DNA of 64,000 bases from Arthrobacter sp. RIT-PI-e (GCF_001187915.1 NZ_LGIU01000033.1:97667-161666), one strand, 5' to 3'; positions 34,513 to 44,426 are shown, numbered from the stretch's first letter. Notes: generated by a model from the sequence alone, not told the origin. Translations and numbers: made by a program.

Positions 34513-36276
34513 TCATACCGGTCGCGGATCCCCCCGACCCGCCTTCTGCCCTGACCCGGGCAGGGAGGAACGGTCCCCGCCCGCGAGGAGCAGCTGCTCC
34601 CTGACCTCGCGGCGGAGGACCTTGCCGAGCTGGGACCGGGGGAGCTCGTCGATCTGCGTGATGGCGCGGGGTACCTTGTAGGCGGCGAGTCGCGCGCGGC
34701 AGTGGAGGCGGAGCGCGTCGGCGTCCAGGACCGCTCCCCCGGCGAGGACCACCACGGCCGTCACCTCCTCGCCGCCCCCGGCTCCCGGGAGGCCGACGAC
34801 GGCGGCATCCGCCACGTCGGGATGAGCCCGCAGGGCGTCCTCCACCTCGGTGGGTGCCACATTGAAGCCACCCGTGATGATGAGCTCCTTGATACGGTCC
34901 ACGATGGTGAGGAAGCACTCCGCGTCCGCGGTCACGATGTCCCCCGTGCGGAACCACCCGCCGTCGAGCAGGGCCGCCCGTGTCTCGTCCGGCTTCCGCC
35001 AGTAGCCCTGGAAGACCTGGGGTCCGCGGATGAGCAGCTCCCCCGCCTCGCCCCGGCCGCGGTCCGTGGTGGGGTCCTCCGGGTCCACGATCCGGATGTC
35101 GGTGCCCGGGAAGGGCACGCCCACCGTCCCGGGGCGGCGCGTCGACCCGATGGGATTGCCGGCCGCCACGGGGGAGGTCTCCGTCAACCCGTACCCCTCG
35201 ATCAGGTAGCCGCCCGTGGCGGCCTCCCACGTCTCCACGGTGGAGTGCGGGAGGTTCATGGCTCCCGAGATCGCGAACCGGATGCTCCGCAGCCCCACCC
35301 CGCGCTTCGCCGCTCCTGCGGCGAGCCGTTCGTAGATGGGCGGCACGGCCGGGAGGAACGTGGGTGGGCTCTTCCGCATGGCGTCCAGCACCAGGTCGAC
35401 GTCGAACCGGGGGAAGAGCACGAGCTTGGCACCGATGCTCATGGCGAAGGAGAGGCACAGGGTGAGTCCGTAGGCGTGGAACATGGGCAGCACCGCGTAG
35501 ACGGTCTCGCGTCCCGCCTCCAGGCCGGGCACCCAGGCACGGCCCTGCGCCGCGTTGGCGAGCAGGTTCCGGTGCGTGGGGACGGCGCCCTGAGGCACGC
35601 CGGTGGTCCCACTGGTGTACTGCGGCACCGCCGTGCCCGGGGGCGCGGGGCGCCCGTGGCGGGGTGACAGGGGACGGGGACGCAGCAGCTCACGCCACGA
35701 CAGGGTCCGCCGGCTCCCCGTCGACCGCCCCCCCGGGGTCAGCGCCCTCCGTGCGGCACGGGCACGCGGGACCGGGAGCCGGCGGGCGATCCGCCGCCCG
35801 AGGGGCATGGCGCCGATGAGGTCAACGGCGACGATCGACGTGACCGGGATGTCCTCGGGCAGGCGCTGGATCCGGGGCGCCACCTTGTCCCACACGATCG
35901 CCACCTCGGCCCCGTGGTCCTCGAACTGATGACGGAGCTCGCGATCGGTGTAGAGCGGGTTGTGCTCCACCACCACAGCCCCGAGCCGGAGGACGGCATA
36001 GAACGCGATCACGTGCTGCGGGCAGTTCGGGAGCACGAGCGCCACGCGGTCGCCGGCCGTGACGCCGAGCGAGCGCAGCCCTTCGGCGGACTGCGCCACC
36101 GCCCTCCCCAGATCACCGTAGGTGGTGGACGCGCCGAAGAACTCCAGGGCCACCATCCGTCGGTACGTCCGCACCGAGTCCTCGAGGAGGTCCGGCAGGG
36201 AACCGGCGGGCACCTCGAAGGCCCGGGGGACGTCGGGTGCATAACTGCTCACCCACGGTCGGTCCGAGAAATCCAT
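34513..36276 (-). CDS. Long-chain acyl-CoA synthetase (AMP-forming ligase)
   Basis: A 587-residue adenylate-forming enzyme: the phosphate-binding loop QYTSGTTGVPQGAVPTH near residue 217, the GYGLTETSP core near 350 and the late hinge region DRIKELIITGGFNVAPTEVE, with the catalytic Lys in RSQLGKVLRRE. It activates a fatty acid with ATP and CoA. In the P-loop the usual Lys (…P-K-GA) is Gln (VPQGA), an oddity worth noting. A stretch near 200 (TPGGRSTGSRRTLSWRELL) is linker-like. It is transcribed away from the Mn-riboswitch gene. Chain length preference is unknown. Confidence 0.9.
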   Translation of the reverse strand: MDFSDRPWVSSYAPDVPRAFEVPAGSLPDLLEDSVRTYRRMVALEFFGASTTYGDLGRAVAQSAEGLRSLGVTAGDRVALVLPNCPQHVIAFYAVLRLGAVVVEHNPLYTDRELRHQFEDHGAEVAIVWDKVAPRIQRLPEDIPVTSIVAVDLIGAMPLGRRIARRLPVPRARAARRALTPGGRSTGSRRTLSWRELLRPRPLSPRHGRPAPPGTAVPQYTSGTTGVPQGAVPTHRNLLANAAQGRAWVPGLEAGRETVYAVLPMFHAYGLTLCLSFAMSIGAKLVLFPRFDVDLVLDAMRKSPPTFLPAVPPIYERLAAGAAKRGVGLRSIRFAISGAMNLPHSTVETWEAATGGYLIEGYGLTETSPVAAGNPIGSTRRPGTVGVPFPGTDIRIVDPEDPTTDRGRGEAGELLIRGPQVFQGYWRKPDETRAALLDGGWFRTGDIVTADAECFLTIVDRIKELIITGGFNVAPTEVEDALRAHPDVADAAVVGLPGAGGGEEVTAVVVLAGGAVLDADALRLHCRARLAAYKVPRAITQIDELPRSQLGKVLRREVREQLLLAGGDRSSLPGSGQKAGRGDPRPV

Positions 36277-36385
36277 CAGCCTGCTTCCTGTTGTCCGGTA
36301 GAACTGTATCGCTCACCGCGGGGTCGCGGTACTCGGCATCCGCTGATCGGCCCGGGAGGATTCGATGGCCTGGAACTCCCTCCGG

Positions 36386-36391
36386 TACACT
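36386..36391 (+). promoter_or_regulatory. Predicted -10 element for the Mn-riboswitch transcript
   Basis: TACACT lies 6-11 bp before the riboswitch P1 stem, which would put the transcription start right at the aptamer. No good -35 is seen 16-18 bp upstream. Confidence 0.35.
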
Positions 36392-36396
36392 GGTCC

Positions 36397-36505
36397 GCTG
36401 AAGGGGAGTAGCTCCGCGTCCTGCACGGGCGTGCGGCCTGTCGACATACTGGCGTCATCGATGCCCGGCAGTCCACCGGTACCACCGGCGAGCGAGACCT
36501 TCGGC
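36397..36505 (+). ncRNA. yybP-ykoY manganese riboswitch
   Basis: The aptamer signature is seen in order: GAAGGGGAGTAGC (36400-36412), TGTCGACATACTGG (around 36438-36452) and GCGAGACCTTC (36492-36502). GCTGAAGG at the 5' end pairs with CCTTCGGC at the 3' end to form P1. The conserved GGGGAGUAGC and ACAUACU loops form the Mn2+ site in this class. A short hairpin (CCGAAG-CTCCTG-CTTCGG) at about 36531-36548 may be part of the expression platform. The riboswitch precedes the VIT1-type transporter by about 80 nt, so Mn2+ is expected to switch on that gene. Confidence 0.9.
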
Positions 36506-36586
36506 CGACCCTGCGTCACCGCATCCGGCCGAAGCTCCTGCTTCGGACTCGATCGCGGGCGCGCACCCGATCCACCGGAGCATTCC

Positions 36587-37687
36587 ATGCACACCCCCTC
36601 ATCGCCACCTTCCCCCGGCGACATCAGACGCTGGCGCCAGTACCTGGCCGACGAGCGCTCGGAAGCCGCGACGTACCGCTACCTCGCCCGCCGCCGCACC
36701 GGCGAGGAGCGCGAGATCCTCCTCGGCCTCGCCGACGCGGAGGGCCGGCACGAGGCGCACTGGCTCGCGCTCCTGGGCGAGGACGTCGGACGTCCCGTAC
36801 AACCCTCGTTCCGCAACAGGCTCCTGGGGCTGCTGGCACGCCGGTTCGGCTCGGTGTTCATCCTGGCGCTCGCGCAGCGGGCGGAGAGCCGGTCACCGTA
36901 CTCGAAGGATCCGTCCGCCACCGCGGCCATGGTCGCCGACGAGCAGATCCACGAGGAAGTGGTGCGTGGCCTCGCCACCCGCGGGCGCAACCGGTTGTCC
37001 GGCAACTTCCGGGCCGCGGTGTTCGGCGCCAACGACGGCCTGGTCAGCAACCTGGCCCTGATCATGGGTATCGGCGCCACCGGTGTCTCCACCTCGTTCA
37101 TCCTCGTCAGCGGGCTCGCCGGCCTGCTGGCGGGGGCATTGTCCATGGGCGCCGGCGAGTACGTGTCCGTGCGCTCGCAGCGGGAGCTCCTCTCCGCCAC
37201 CCGGCCCACGCAGATCACCCTCACGGCGGCCAAGGAACTGGACATCGACGCGAACGAGCTGGTCCTCGTCTACCGGGCGAGGGGCATGACCCCCGAGGCG
37301 GCCGAGCATCGCGCCGCCGAGCGGCTCGGTCTGCTCGACTGCAACTGCGACCCCAGCTTCTCTCTCCAGCCCGAGGACGAGGCGGAGATGGTCGACGAGC
37401 ACGAGGCGGTGGGCACCGGCCTCGGAGCCGCGTGGTCCAGCTTCTGCTTCTTCTCCTCCGGGGCAGTCATCCCGGTGCTGCCCTACCTGCTGGGCCTCGA
37501 GGGTACCCTCGCCGTCGTCGTCTCCTGTGTGCTGGTGGGCCTGGCCCTCCTGGCCACGGGTGCGGTGGTGGGCCTGCTCTCCGGGGCCTCGCCCCTGCGC
37601 CTGGCCCTGCGTCAGCTGGCCATCGGGCTCGGCGCAGCCGGCATCACCTACCTGCTGGGACTGCTGTTCGGGGTGTCGGTCGGCTGA
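36587..37687 (+). CDS. Ferritin-like/VIT1 (CCC1) metal transporter
   Basis: A 366-residue protein. Residues 8-95 form a ferritin/rubrerythrin-like helical domain (LADERSEAATYRYLA … EGRHEAHW) and residues 135-366 a VIT1/CCC1 transporter with about five membrane helices (FGANDGLVSNLALIMGIG, SMGAGEYVSVRSQREL). VIT1 proteins move Fe2+ or Mn2+ out of the cytoplasm in exchange for protons. The manganese riboswitch upstream argues that Mn2+ export is the main job. The ATG at 36587 follows GGAG; the long in-frame region upstream is the riboswitch and is not coding. Confidence 0.92.
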   Translation: MHTPSSPPSPGDIRRWRQYLADERSEAATYRYLARRRTGEEREILLGLADAEGRHEAHWLALLGEDVGRPVQPSFRNRLLGLLARRFGSVFILALAQRAESRSPYSKDPSATAAMVADEQIHEEVVRGLATRGRNRLSGNFRAAVFGANDGLVSNLALIMGIGATGVSTSFILVSGLAGLLAGALSMGAGEYVSVRSQRELLSATRPTQITLTAAKELDIDANELVLVYRARGMTPEAAEHRAAERLGLLDCNCDPSFSLQPEDEAEMVDEHEAVGTGLGAAWSSFCFFSSGAVIPVLPYLLGLEGTLAVVVSCVLVGLALLATGAVVGLLSGASPLRLALRQLAIGLGAAGITYLLGLLFGVSVG

Positions 37688-37766
37688 CCTCCTCCCCCGG
37701 TGGCGGGCTCGGCACCGGGGTGCCGGGTGCTGCCGAGCCGGACCGGTGATCAGCCGGATCAGCTGG

Positions 37767-38261
37767 TCAGGTACCTGGTCGGTCGGAGCCCGGTCCACCG
37801 CCGTCGGACTGCTCGAGGACGTGCTGCTCAAGCAGCCGGAGGGTCGACTCGATGCTCTCCGGGTGCCGCCGGGTGAAACCGGCGAGCCGGAAGCCGAGCC
37901 GCCACGGCACGGCGCGCCCGTCCCACTCCTCCCGCACCAGGGTCCCGCCGTCCTGCGGCTCCAGTGTGTAGCGCCAGACGTGGGCGGAGAAGTGGCGCCA
38001 GGCGATGCGGCGCCCCTCCTCGAACTCGATCACCCGGTTGAGGATCTTGTAGCGCGCACCCATGGTCATCTCCATGCCGAACTTCGCACCGAGGGACAAC
38101 CGCTCCGGCCCATTCGGCTGCTCGCCCCTGACCGTCCCCGAACCGTCGATCACGCTGTGCAGGGCCGGCCGCGCGAGGACCTCGAAGATCCGCTCGGGCG
38201 GTGCTGCGATGAGCCGCTCCCGGGAGATGAGGTAGGGGGAAGCCGATCCGGAAGGTGTCAT
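37767..38261 (-). CDS. SRPBCC-family protein
   Basis: A 164-residue START-like (SRPBCC) protein: SRERLIAAPPERIFEVLARP is the typical first strand and helix, HSVIDGSGTVRG follows, and the end has the long C-terminal helix. The fold makes a cavity for hydrophobic ligands; many bacterial members are uncharacterised. The ATG at 38261 gives a standard N-terminus; the long upstream frame is the shadow of intergenic DNA and the adh terminator. It lies downstream of the alcohol dehydrogenase gene, behind a hairpin. Confidence 0.85.
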   Translation of the reverse strand: MTPSGSASPYLISRERLIAAPPERIFEVLARPALHSVIDGSGTVRGEQPNGPERLSLGAKFGMEMTMGARYKILNRVIEFEEGRRIAWRHFSAHVWRYTLEPQDGGTLVREEWDGRAVPWRLGFRLAGFTRRHPESIESTLRLLEQHVLEQSDGGGPGSDRPGT

Positions 38262-38312
38262 GCCCCATTGTGCCCGTTGCCCCGGCCCGCCGCCCGGGTT
38301 CCCGGCCCCGCG

Positions 38313-38353
38313 GACGACGGCGGGTACCCCCGGAGGAGGTGCCCGCCGTCGTC
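38313..38353 (-). terminator. Terminator hairpin of the alcohol dehydrogenase gene
   Basis: 16-bp arms (38313-38328 and 38338-38353, one mismatch) start 14 nt after the adh stop on the minus strand. Confidence 0.7.
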
Positions 38354-38367
38354 GGTGGTGTCGCGCG

Positions 38368-39423
38368 TCAGGGCTTGAGCAGCACCTTGATGGCGCGGCG
38401 CTCGTCCATGGCCCGGTACGCATCGGCGACGCCGTCGAGGGGCATCGTCACGTCGAACACCTTCCCGGGGTCGATGGTGCCGTCGAGGACGTCCTTCAGC
38501 AGTTCCGGGATGTAGGTGTGGGCCGGGGCCATGCCGCCGCCCACGGTGATGTTCTTGGCGAACAGGACACCGACGGGTAGTTCCGGCCCGCCCGCCGGCA
38601 CACCGACGAACCCGAGGTTGCCGCCCGGGCGGGTGCTGCGCAGCGCCTGGTCCATGGATTCCTTGGTCCCCACGCACTCGAGGACGGAGTCGGCGAGCAC
38701 CCCGCCGAGCAGCTCGCGCACCTTCTCCACGCCCTCGTCACCGCGCTCCGCCACGATGTCCGTGGCGCCGAACTCGCGGGCCAGCGCCTGGCGGTCCTCG
38801 TGACGGGACATCGCGATGATGCGCTCGGCGCCGAGCCGCTTGGCCGCCAGCACCCCGCACAGGCCCACGGCGCCGTCGCCCACCACCACCACGGTGCTCC
38901 CGGGACCCACGTTCGCCGACACGGCGGCATGGTGGCCCGTGGACATCACGTCGGAGAGGGTCAGCAGACTGGCCGTCAGGGCGGCGTCGGGGTCCGAGAC
39001 GCCCTCCACCTTGCGCAGCGTCCCGTCCGCGTACGGCACGCGCACGGCCTCGCCCTGCGCCCCCTGCACGACATCACCGTGCTCGTCCGTGCTGCCCCAT
39101 CCCGCGAGGTGGTCGCAGGCCACGGTCACCCCGTTCCTGCACTGCGGGCAGGTGCCGCAGCTGACCACGAACGGGGCGATCACGAAGTCCCCGACGGCGA
39201 GGTCCTCCACGTCACCGCCCACGGACTCCACCACGCCCACGAACTCGTGACCGATGGCCTTCGGCTTCTTCGTGGGCCGGACCCCGCGGTAGGGCCAGAG
39301 ATCCGACCCGCAGACGCAGGAGGCACTCACGCGGACGACGGCGTCGGTCGGCCGCAGGATGGCGGGGTACTCCCGCTCCTCGATCCGGATGTCCCCGGGT
39401 CCGTGGATGATGGTGGCGCGCAT
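38368..39423 (-). CDS. Zinc-dependent alcohol dehydrogenase
   Basis: A 351-residue medium-chain dehydrogenase. Catalytic zinc site: SCVCGSDLWPYRG and GHEFVGVVE; structural zinc region CGTCPQCRNGVTVAC; Rossmann motif GDGAVGLCGVLAAK near residue 177. The form is that of GroES-like dehydrogenases acting on small alcohols or diols; the exact substrate is unknown. It appears monocistronic, with its own terminator. Confidence 0.9.
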   Translation of the reverse strand: MRATIIHGPGDIRIEEREYPAILRPTDAVVRVSASCVCGSDLWPYRGVRPTKKPKAIGHEFVGVVESVGGDVEDLAVGDFVIAPFVVSCGTCPQCRNGVTVACDHLAGWGSTDEHGDVVQGAQGEAVRVPYADGTLRKVEGVSDPDAALTASLLTLSDVMSTGHHAAVSANVGPGSTVVVVGDGAVGLCGVLAAKRLGAERIIAMSRHEDRQALAREFGATDIVAERGDEGVEKVRELLGGVLADSVLECVGTKESMDQALRSTRPGGNLGFVGVPAGGPELPVGVLFAKNITVGGGMAPAHTYIPELLKDVLDGTIDPGKVFDVTMPLDGVADAYRAMDERRAIKVLLKP

Positions 39424-39604
39424 GTTCTCTCCTCAGACTTGCCTGCAGAATCGATGGGTCCCCCGCCCGCCACTGTACAAGCGGGACGCGGGCACCCGTG
39501 CCGGGCCCGCAGCCCGTACGCCACCGGGGGCAGCCGCCGCGCCCGGTCGGTGTCCCTCCCCGGTGGCCGCACCACCGGCGGGAGGTCGGGGCCCGGACAG
39601 CAGG

Positions 39605-39638
39605 ACGGCCTCCCCCCGCGGGTGCGGAGGGAGGCCGT
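39605..39638 (-). terminator. Terminator hairpin of sucCD
   Basis: ACGGCCTCCC (39605-39614) and GGGAGGCCGT (39629-39638) pair perfectly, 14-nt loop, beginning 17 nt after the sucD stop on the minus strand. Confidence 0.8.
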
Positions 39639-39655
39639 GCCGGTGGAACCCTGGA

Positions 39656-40558
39656 TCAGAGGCCGGCGTAGACCTCGCGCAGGAGGGTCGCGGTCTCGGA
39701 CGGCGTCTTGCCCACCTTCACGCCGGCGGCCTCGAGGGCCTCCTTCTTGGCCTGCGCGGTACCCGCCGAGCCCGAGACGATGGCGCCGGCGTGGCCCATG
39801 GTCTTGCCCTCGGGGGCGGTGAAGCCCGCCACGTAGCCGACCACGGGCTTGGTCACGTTCGCCTTGATGAACTCGGCGGCACGCTCCTCGGCGTCCCCGC
39901 CGATCTCACCGATCATGACGATCGCCTTGGTCTCCGGGTCCGCCTCGAACGCCGCGAGGGCGTCGATGTGCGTGGTGCCGATGATCGGGTCGCCGCCGAT
40001 GCCGATCGCGGTGGAGAAGCCGAGGTCCCGCAGCTCGTACATCATCTGGTAGGTCAGGGTGCCGGACTTCGAGACGAGGCCCACCCCGCCCTTGCCGGTG
40101 ATGTTCGCCGGCGTGATGCCCACAAGGGCCTCACCGGGCGTGATGATGCCGGGGCAGTTCGGCCCGATGATCCGGGTGACCTGCTTGCCGTCGGCGTCCA
40201 CCCTGGACTGCGCGAGAGCCCAGAACTCGGCGGAGTCCTGCACGGGGACGCCCTCGGTGATGACGACGACGAGGCCGATCCCGGCCTCGATGGCCTCCAC
40301 GACGGCGTCCTTCGTGAAGGCCGGGGGGACGAAGACGATGGAGACGTCGGCGCCGGTCTCCTGCATGGCCTCGGCGACCGCACCGTAGACGGGGAGCGTG
40401 ACATCGTCGTGCGTGACGGTGGTGCCGGCCTTGCGGGCGTTCACACCTCCGACCACCTGGGTGCCGGCCTTCAGCATGAGGGCCGTGTGCTTGGTGCCCT
40501 CACCGCCGGTGATGCCCTGCACGATGACCTTGGAGTCCTTGTTGAGGTAGATAGACAC
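39656..40558 (-). CDS. sucD: Succinate-CoA ligase, alpha subunit
   Basis: A 300-residue subunit that binds CoA and carries the phospho-histidine. Seen: the CoA-binding [14 protein letters not shown] at the N-terminus, [23 protein letters not shown] and the active His in [10 protein letters not shown] near residue 250. With SucC it makes succinate and ATP (or GTP) in the TCA cycle. The GTG at 40558 lies 10 bp after the sucC stop and follows AGGGAA. The longer open frame upstream overlaps sucC and is not used. Confidence 0.97.
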   Translation of the reverse strand: MSIYLNKDSKVIVQGITGGEGTKHTALMLKAGTQVVGGVNARKAGTTVTHDDVTLPVYGAVAEAMQETGADVSIVFVPPAFTKDAVVEAIEAGIGLVVVITEGVPVQDSAEFWALAQSRVDADGKQVTRIIGPNCPGIITPGEALVGITPANITGKGGVGLVSKSGTLTYQMMYELRDLGFSTAIGIGGDPIIGTTHIDALAAFEADPETKAIVMIGEIGGDAEERAAEFIKANVTKPVVGYVAGFTAPEGKTMGHAGAIVSGSAGTAQAKKEALEAAGVKVGKTPSETATLLREVYAGL

Positions 40559-40568
40559 GGGTGTTCCC

Positions 40569-41735
40569 TTACTTTCCGTAGGCCAGCGCGGCGGCCTTGT
40601 CGGCGCCTTCGTCCATGGTGTCGGCGAGGGTGACCAGCGGGTGGTTCGCCTCGGCGAGGATCCGGCGACCCTCGTCGACGTTGTTGCCGTCCAGGCGGAC
40701 CACGAGCGGCTTGTTGGCCTCGTCGCCGAGGATCTCCAGGGCCTTGACGATGCCGTTGGCCACGGCGTCGCACGCGGTGATGCCACCGAAGACGTTGACG
40801 AACACGCTCTTGACCTGGCTGTCGCCGAGGATCACGTCGAGGCCGGCGGCCATGACCTCGGCGGACGCTCCACCCCCGATGTCCAGGAAGTTGGCGGGCA
40901 GCACGTTCCCGTGCGCCTCCCCGGCGTAGGCGACGACGTCGAGGGTGGACATGACCAGCCCTGCACCGTTGCCGATGATGCCCACTTCGCCGTCGAGCTT
41001 GACGTAGTTGAGGTCGTTCTCCTTGGCCTTGGCCTCGAGCGGATCGGCGGCATCCTTGTCCTCGAGGGCGGCATGGCCCTGCTGGCGGAACCCGGCGTTC
41101 TCGTCGATGCTGACCTTGCCGTCGAGGGCGAGGATCTCACCGCTGCCGCTGCGCACGAGCGGGTTGACCTCCACGAGCGTGGCGTCCTCCTTCACGAAGA
41201 CGTCCCACAGCTTGAGGATCGCGTTGACCACGCCCTCGCGCAGCTCGGGGGCGAACCCGGCGGTGTCCACGATCTCCTCGGCCTTGGCCTGGTCGATTCC
41301 GGCGAGGGCGTCGACGGACACGCGGGCCAGGGCGTCGGGGCGTTCGACGGCGAGCTGCTCGATCTCCATGCCGCCCTCCACCGAGCACATGGCCAGATAG
41401 TTGCGGTTGGACCGGTCCAGCAGCACAGAGAAGTAGAACTCTTCGGCGATGTCCGCACCCTGGGCGATCATCACGCGGTGCACCGTGTGCCCCTTGATGT
41501 CCATGCCGAGGATGTCCGAGGCGTAGGAGAAGGCCTCGTCCGGGGTCTTGGCGACCTTGACGCCACCGGCCTTGCCGCGACCGCCGACCTTGACCTGGGC
41601 CTTGACGACCACGACGCCGCCGATCTTCTCGGCTGCTGCCTTGGCTTCTTCTGGGGTGTGCGCCACGATGCCGGCGAGCACGGGAACGCCGTGTGCCTCA
41701 AAGAGATCGCGCGCCTGATATTCGAACAGGTCCAC
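40569..41735 (-). CDS. sucC: Succinate-CoA ligase, beta subunit
   Basis: A 388-residue ATP-grasp subunit of succinyl-CoA synthetase. Seen: the N-terminal [19 protein letters not shown], the ATP-binding [18 protein letters not shown], the Mg-binding EVNPL and the C-terminal [18 protein letters not shown] flavodoxin-like domain. It is the first gene of the sucCD operon. The upstream 177 bp to the pcrA stop must hold its promoter; no textbook -35/-10 pair is obvious. Confidence 0.97.
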   Translation of the reverse strand: MDLFEYQARDLFEAHGVPVLAGIVAHTPEEAKAAAEKIGGVVVVKAQVKVGGRGKAGGVKVAKTPDEAFSYASDILGMDIKGHTVHRVMIAQGADIAEEFYFSVLLDRSNRNYLAMCSVEGGMEIEQLAVERPDALARVSVDALAGIDQAKAEEIVDTAGFAPELREGVVNAILKLWDVFVKEDATLVEVNPLVRSGSGEILALDGKVSIDENAGFRQQGHAALEDKDAADPLEAKAKENDLNYVKLDGEVGIIGNGAGLVMSTLDVVAYAGEAHGNVLPANFLDIGGGASAEVMAAGLDVILGDSQVKSVFVNVFGGITACDAVANGIVKALEILGDEANKPLVVRLDGNNVDEGRRILAEANHPLVTLADTMDEGADKAAALAYGK

Positions 41736-41912
41736 GGGCTAGAGTCCTTCTGCGTCGAAGTCGGTTTACAAGAGGGAACTTTAGCCCCTCGGCCCACAGG
41801 CCCTGCCCAGAGTAACGCTTTAGTGAGTAAGCCCACAGTTCTATCGGACGTAGAAGACGACACCCGTTCGTTGAGTGGTTTCGGCCCGTGACCGTCCGCG
41901 TGCCGGGGCCGT

Positions 41913-44369
41913 TCAGGCCACCTTGGTCAGCGGCGCGTACCGGAGCAGCAGGCGCTTCTCGCCGATGTCGAACCGCACCTTGGCCACGGTCTTGTCCCCC
42001 GCACCCTCCACGGACAGCACCGTGCCGTTCCCGAAGCTCGTGTGGTTGACGCGGTCACCCGCGGAGACCGAGACCACCTCCTTCTGGGGCTGCACCCGGC
42101 CCACGCTCCTGGACGCCGCACCACCTGCGGATCCCCCGGAGAACCCGCCACCGCCGGCCCCCCAGTAGGAACCGCTGAACTTGGGACCGCCGATACTGCC
42201 CGTCGAGGTCCAGGCCGGCTTCGCCGCCCCCTCCCGCTTCCAGTGGATGAGCTCCTCGGGGATCTCCCCCACGAACTGGCTGGCCGGGTTGTACTGGCTC
42301 TGGCCCCACATGCTGCGTACCTCCGAGCGGGTGACGTAGAGCCGACGTCGCGCCCGCGTCAGTCCCACGTAGGCGAGCCTGCGCTCCTCGGCGAGCTCCT
42401 TCGGATCGGTGGCCGAGCGCTGATGCGGGAAGATGCCCTGCTCCATACCGGTGAGGAAGACCACCGGGAACTCCAGGCCCTTCGCCGTGTGCAGGGTCAT
42501 GAGGGTCACCACCCCCTGCTTGCGCGCTTCCTCCACCGCACGCTCCACCTCCGCCGCGGACCCCGCGGGCGCATCGGGGATCTGGTCCGCGTCCGCCACC
42601 AGGGACACCTGCTCGAGGAAGTCGCCGAGCGTGCCCTCGGGGTTGTCCCGCTCGAACTCGCGCACCACGGCCACGAGTTCGGCGAGGTTCTCCACCCGGG
42701 ACTCGTCCTGGGGGTCGCTGCTGGTGCGCAGCTGCTCCAGGTACCCGGTCTGCTCGAGCACGGCCTCGAGGGCCGCCGAGGCACCCGAGCCGTCGGCCAC
42801 CTCGGACAGGTCGTCGATGAGCTTCACGAACCCGGTGACCGCCTTGACGGACCGGGTGGCCATCCCGGGTGCGTGGTCGGCCCGGCGGAGCGCCTCCATG
42901 AAGCTGATCCGCTCGCGCTCGCCGAGGGCGGCCACCGCGAACTCGGCGCGGTCGCCGATGCCGCGCTTAGGTTCGTTGAGGATCCGGCGGAGATTGACGA
43001 CGTCGTCCTTGTTGACCAGGACGCGCAGGTACGCCAGGGCGTCCTTGATCTCCTTGCGCTCGTAGAACCTCGTGCCGCCCACCACCTTGTAGGGCAGGCC
43101 CACCCGGAGCAGGATCTCCTCGATGGAGCGTGACTGCGCATTGGTGCGGTAGAAGATCGCGACGTCGCCGGGTCGGATGCCGTCCTCGTCCTGGAGGCGG
43201 TCGATCTCCTCCGAGATGAAGCGGGCCTCCTCGTGCTCGTTCTCCCCCACGTACCCGATGATCTTCTCGCCGCTGCCCTCCGCCGTCCAGAGACGTTTCT
43301 CCGGCCGGTCGGGGTTGCGGGAGATCACGGCGTTGGCCGCACTGAGGATGTTCTGGGTGGAACGGTAGTTCTGCTCCAGCAGGATGGTGCGTGCGCTCGG
43401 GTAGTCGTTCTCGAACTCCACGATGTTCCGGACGTCCGCACCGCGGAAGGCGTAGATGGACTGGTCCGAGTCGCCCACCACCGTCAGTTCGGCGGGGTCG
43501 TCGGTGGACTCCCCCGGTACCCCGACGATCTCCCGCACCAGCGCGTACTGGGCGTGGTTGGTGTCCTGGTACTCGTCCACGAGGACGTGGCGGAAACGCC
43601 TGCGGTAGTAGTCGGCCACACCCGGGAACGCCCGGAACATGAACACCGTCTGCGCGATCAGGTCGTCGAAGTCCATGGCGTTGGCCTGACGCATCCGCTG
43701 CGCGTACCCGGTGTACACCTCGGCCACGGCCTGCTCGAAGGGGTCCGTGGAGTTCACGGTGGAGGCGAAGGACTCCTCGTCGATCAGCTCGTTCTTCAGT
43801 GCGGAGATCTTGTGCTGGATGGCCTTCGGGGCGAACTTCTTCGGATCGAGGTCCAGGCCCTTGGCCACCAGGGTGATCAGGCGCAGGGTGTCCGCGGAGT
43901 CGTAGATCGAGAAGTTCGAGTTGAGGCCCACGGAGGCGGCCTCCCTGCGCAGGATCCGCACGCAGGAGGAGTGGAACGTGGAGATCCACATGCGCTTGGC
44001 CACCTCCCCGATCAGGCCCTCGATGCGCTCGCGCATCTCGGCTGCGGCCTTGTTGGTGAAGGTGATGGCCAGGATCTGCCCGGGGTGCGAACGTCCGGTG
44101 GCCAGCAGGTGGGCGATCCGGTGGCTGAGCACGCGGGTCTTGCCGGACCCCGCACCGGCGACGATCAGCAGCGGCGAACCACCGTGCTTGACGGCCTCCT
44201 CCTGCTGCGGGTTGAGTCCTGCCAGCAGCTCCTGTGCCCGGTGCTCGTCCACGCCGGCCCGCGTGGGGACCTGCTGCGCGGCGGTGTCCGCCGCCGTCGC
44301 CGCCTCGCGCGCACGTTTCTTCTCGGCTGCGGTGGGCGGGGAGACATAGGGGTCGAAGAGCATGTCCAT
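41913..44369 (-). CDS. pcrA: ATP-dependent DNA helicase PcrA/UvrD
   Basis: An 818-residue superfamily 1A helicase. Seen: the Q motif LNPQQEEAV, Walker A VAGAGSGKTRVL, the TFTNKAA motif, the DEYQDTNHAQ box, QNYRSTQNIL, the VTLMTLHTAKGLEFPVVFL motif and the final VGLTRARRRLYVT. The C-terminal part ends with the RNA-polymerase-binding Tudor-like domain (GDRVNHTSFGNGTV). It unwinds DNA in repair and plasmid replication. The N-terminal 45 residues before the Q motif are a variable extension. It is transcribed singly from a short upstream region. Confidence 0.96.
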   Translation of the reverse strand: MDMLFDPYVSPPTAAEKKRAREAATAADTAAQQVPTRAGVDEHRAQELLAGLNPQQEEAVKHGGSPLLIVAGAGSGKTRVLSHRIAHLLATGRSHPGQILAITFTNKAAAEMRERIEGLIGEVAKRMWISTFHSSCVRILRREAASVGLNSNFSIYDSADTLRLITLVAKGLDLDPKKFAPKAIQHKISALKNELIDEESFASTVNSTDPFEQAVAEVYTGYAQRMRQANAMDFDDLIAQTVFMFRAFPGVADYYRRRFRHVLVDEYQDTNHAQYALVREIVGVPGESTDDPAELTVVGDSDQSIYAFRGADVRNIVEFENDYPSARTILLEQNYRSTQNILSAANAVISRNPDRPEKRLWTAEGSGEKIIGYVGENEHEEARFISEEIDRLQDEDGIRPGDVAIFYRTNAQSRSIEEILLRVGLPYKVVGGTRFYERKEIKDALAYLRVLVNKDDVVNLRRILNEPKRGIGDRAEFAVAALGERERISFMEALRRADHAPGMATRSVKAVTGFVKLIDDLSEVADGSGASAALEAVLEQTGYLEQLRTSSDPQDESRVENLAELVAVVREFERDNPEGTLGDFLEQVSLVADADQIPDAPAGSAAEVERAVEEARKQGVVTLMTLHTAKGLEFPVVFLTGMEQGIFPHQRSATDPKELAEERRLAYVGLTRARRRLYVTRSEVRSMWGQSQYNPASQFVGEIPEELIHWKREGAAKPAWTSTGSIGGPKFSGSYWGAGGGGFSGGSAGGAASRSVGRVQPQKEVVSVSAGDRVNHTSFGNGTVLSVEGAGDKTVAKVRFDIGEKRLLLRYAPLTKVA

Positions 44370-44426
44370 GGTGCGTCAAGTCTAGGCCGTCGCCAGGACA
44401 GTCGGGGTTGGTCACGCGGGACACAG

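Noticed and set aside
36365..36586. N-terminal extension of the VIT1 protein
   Set aside because: The frame is open here, but the DNA is the manganese riboswitch and the ATG at 36587 has its own ribosome site.
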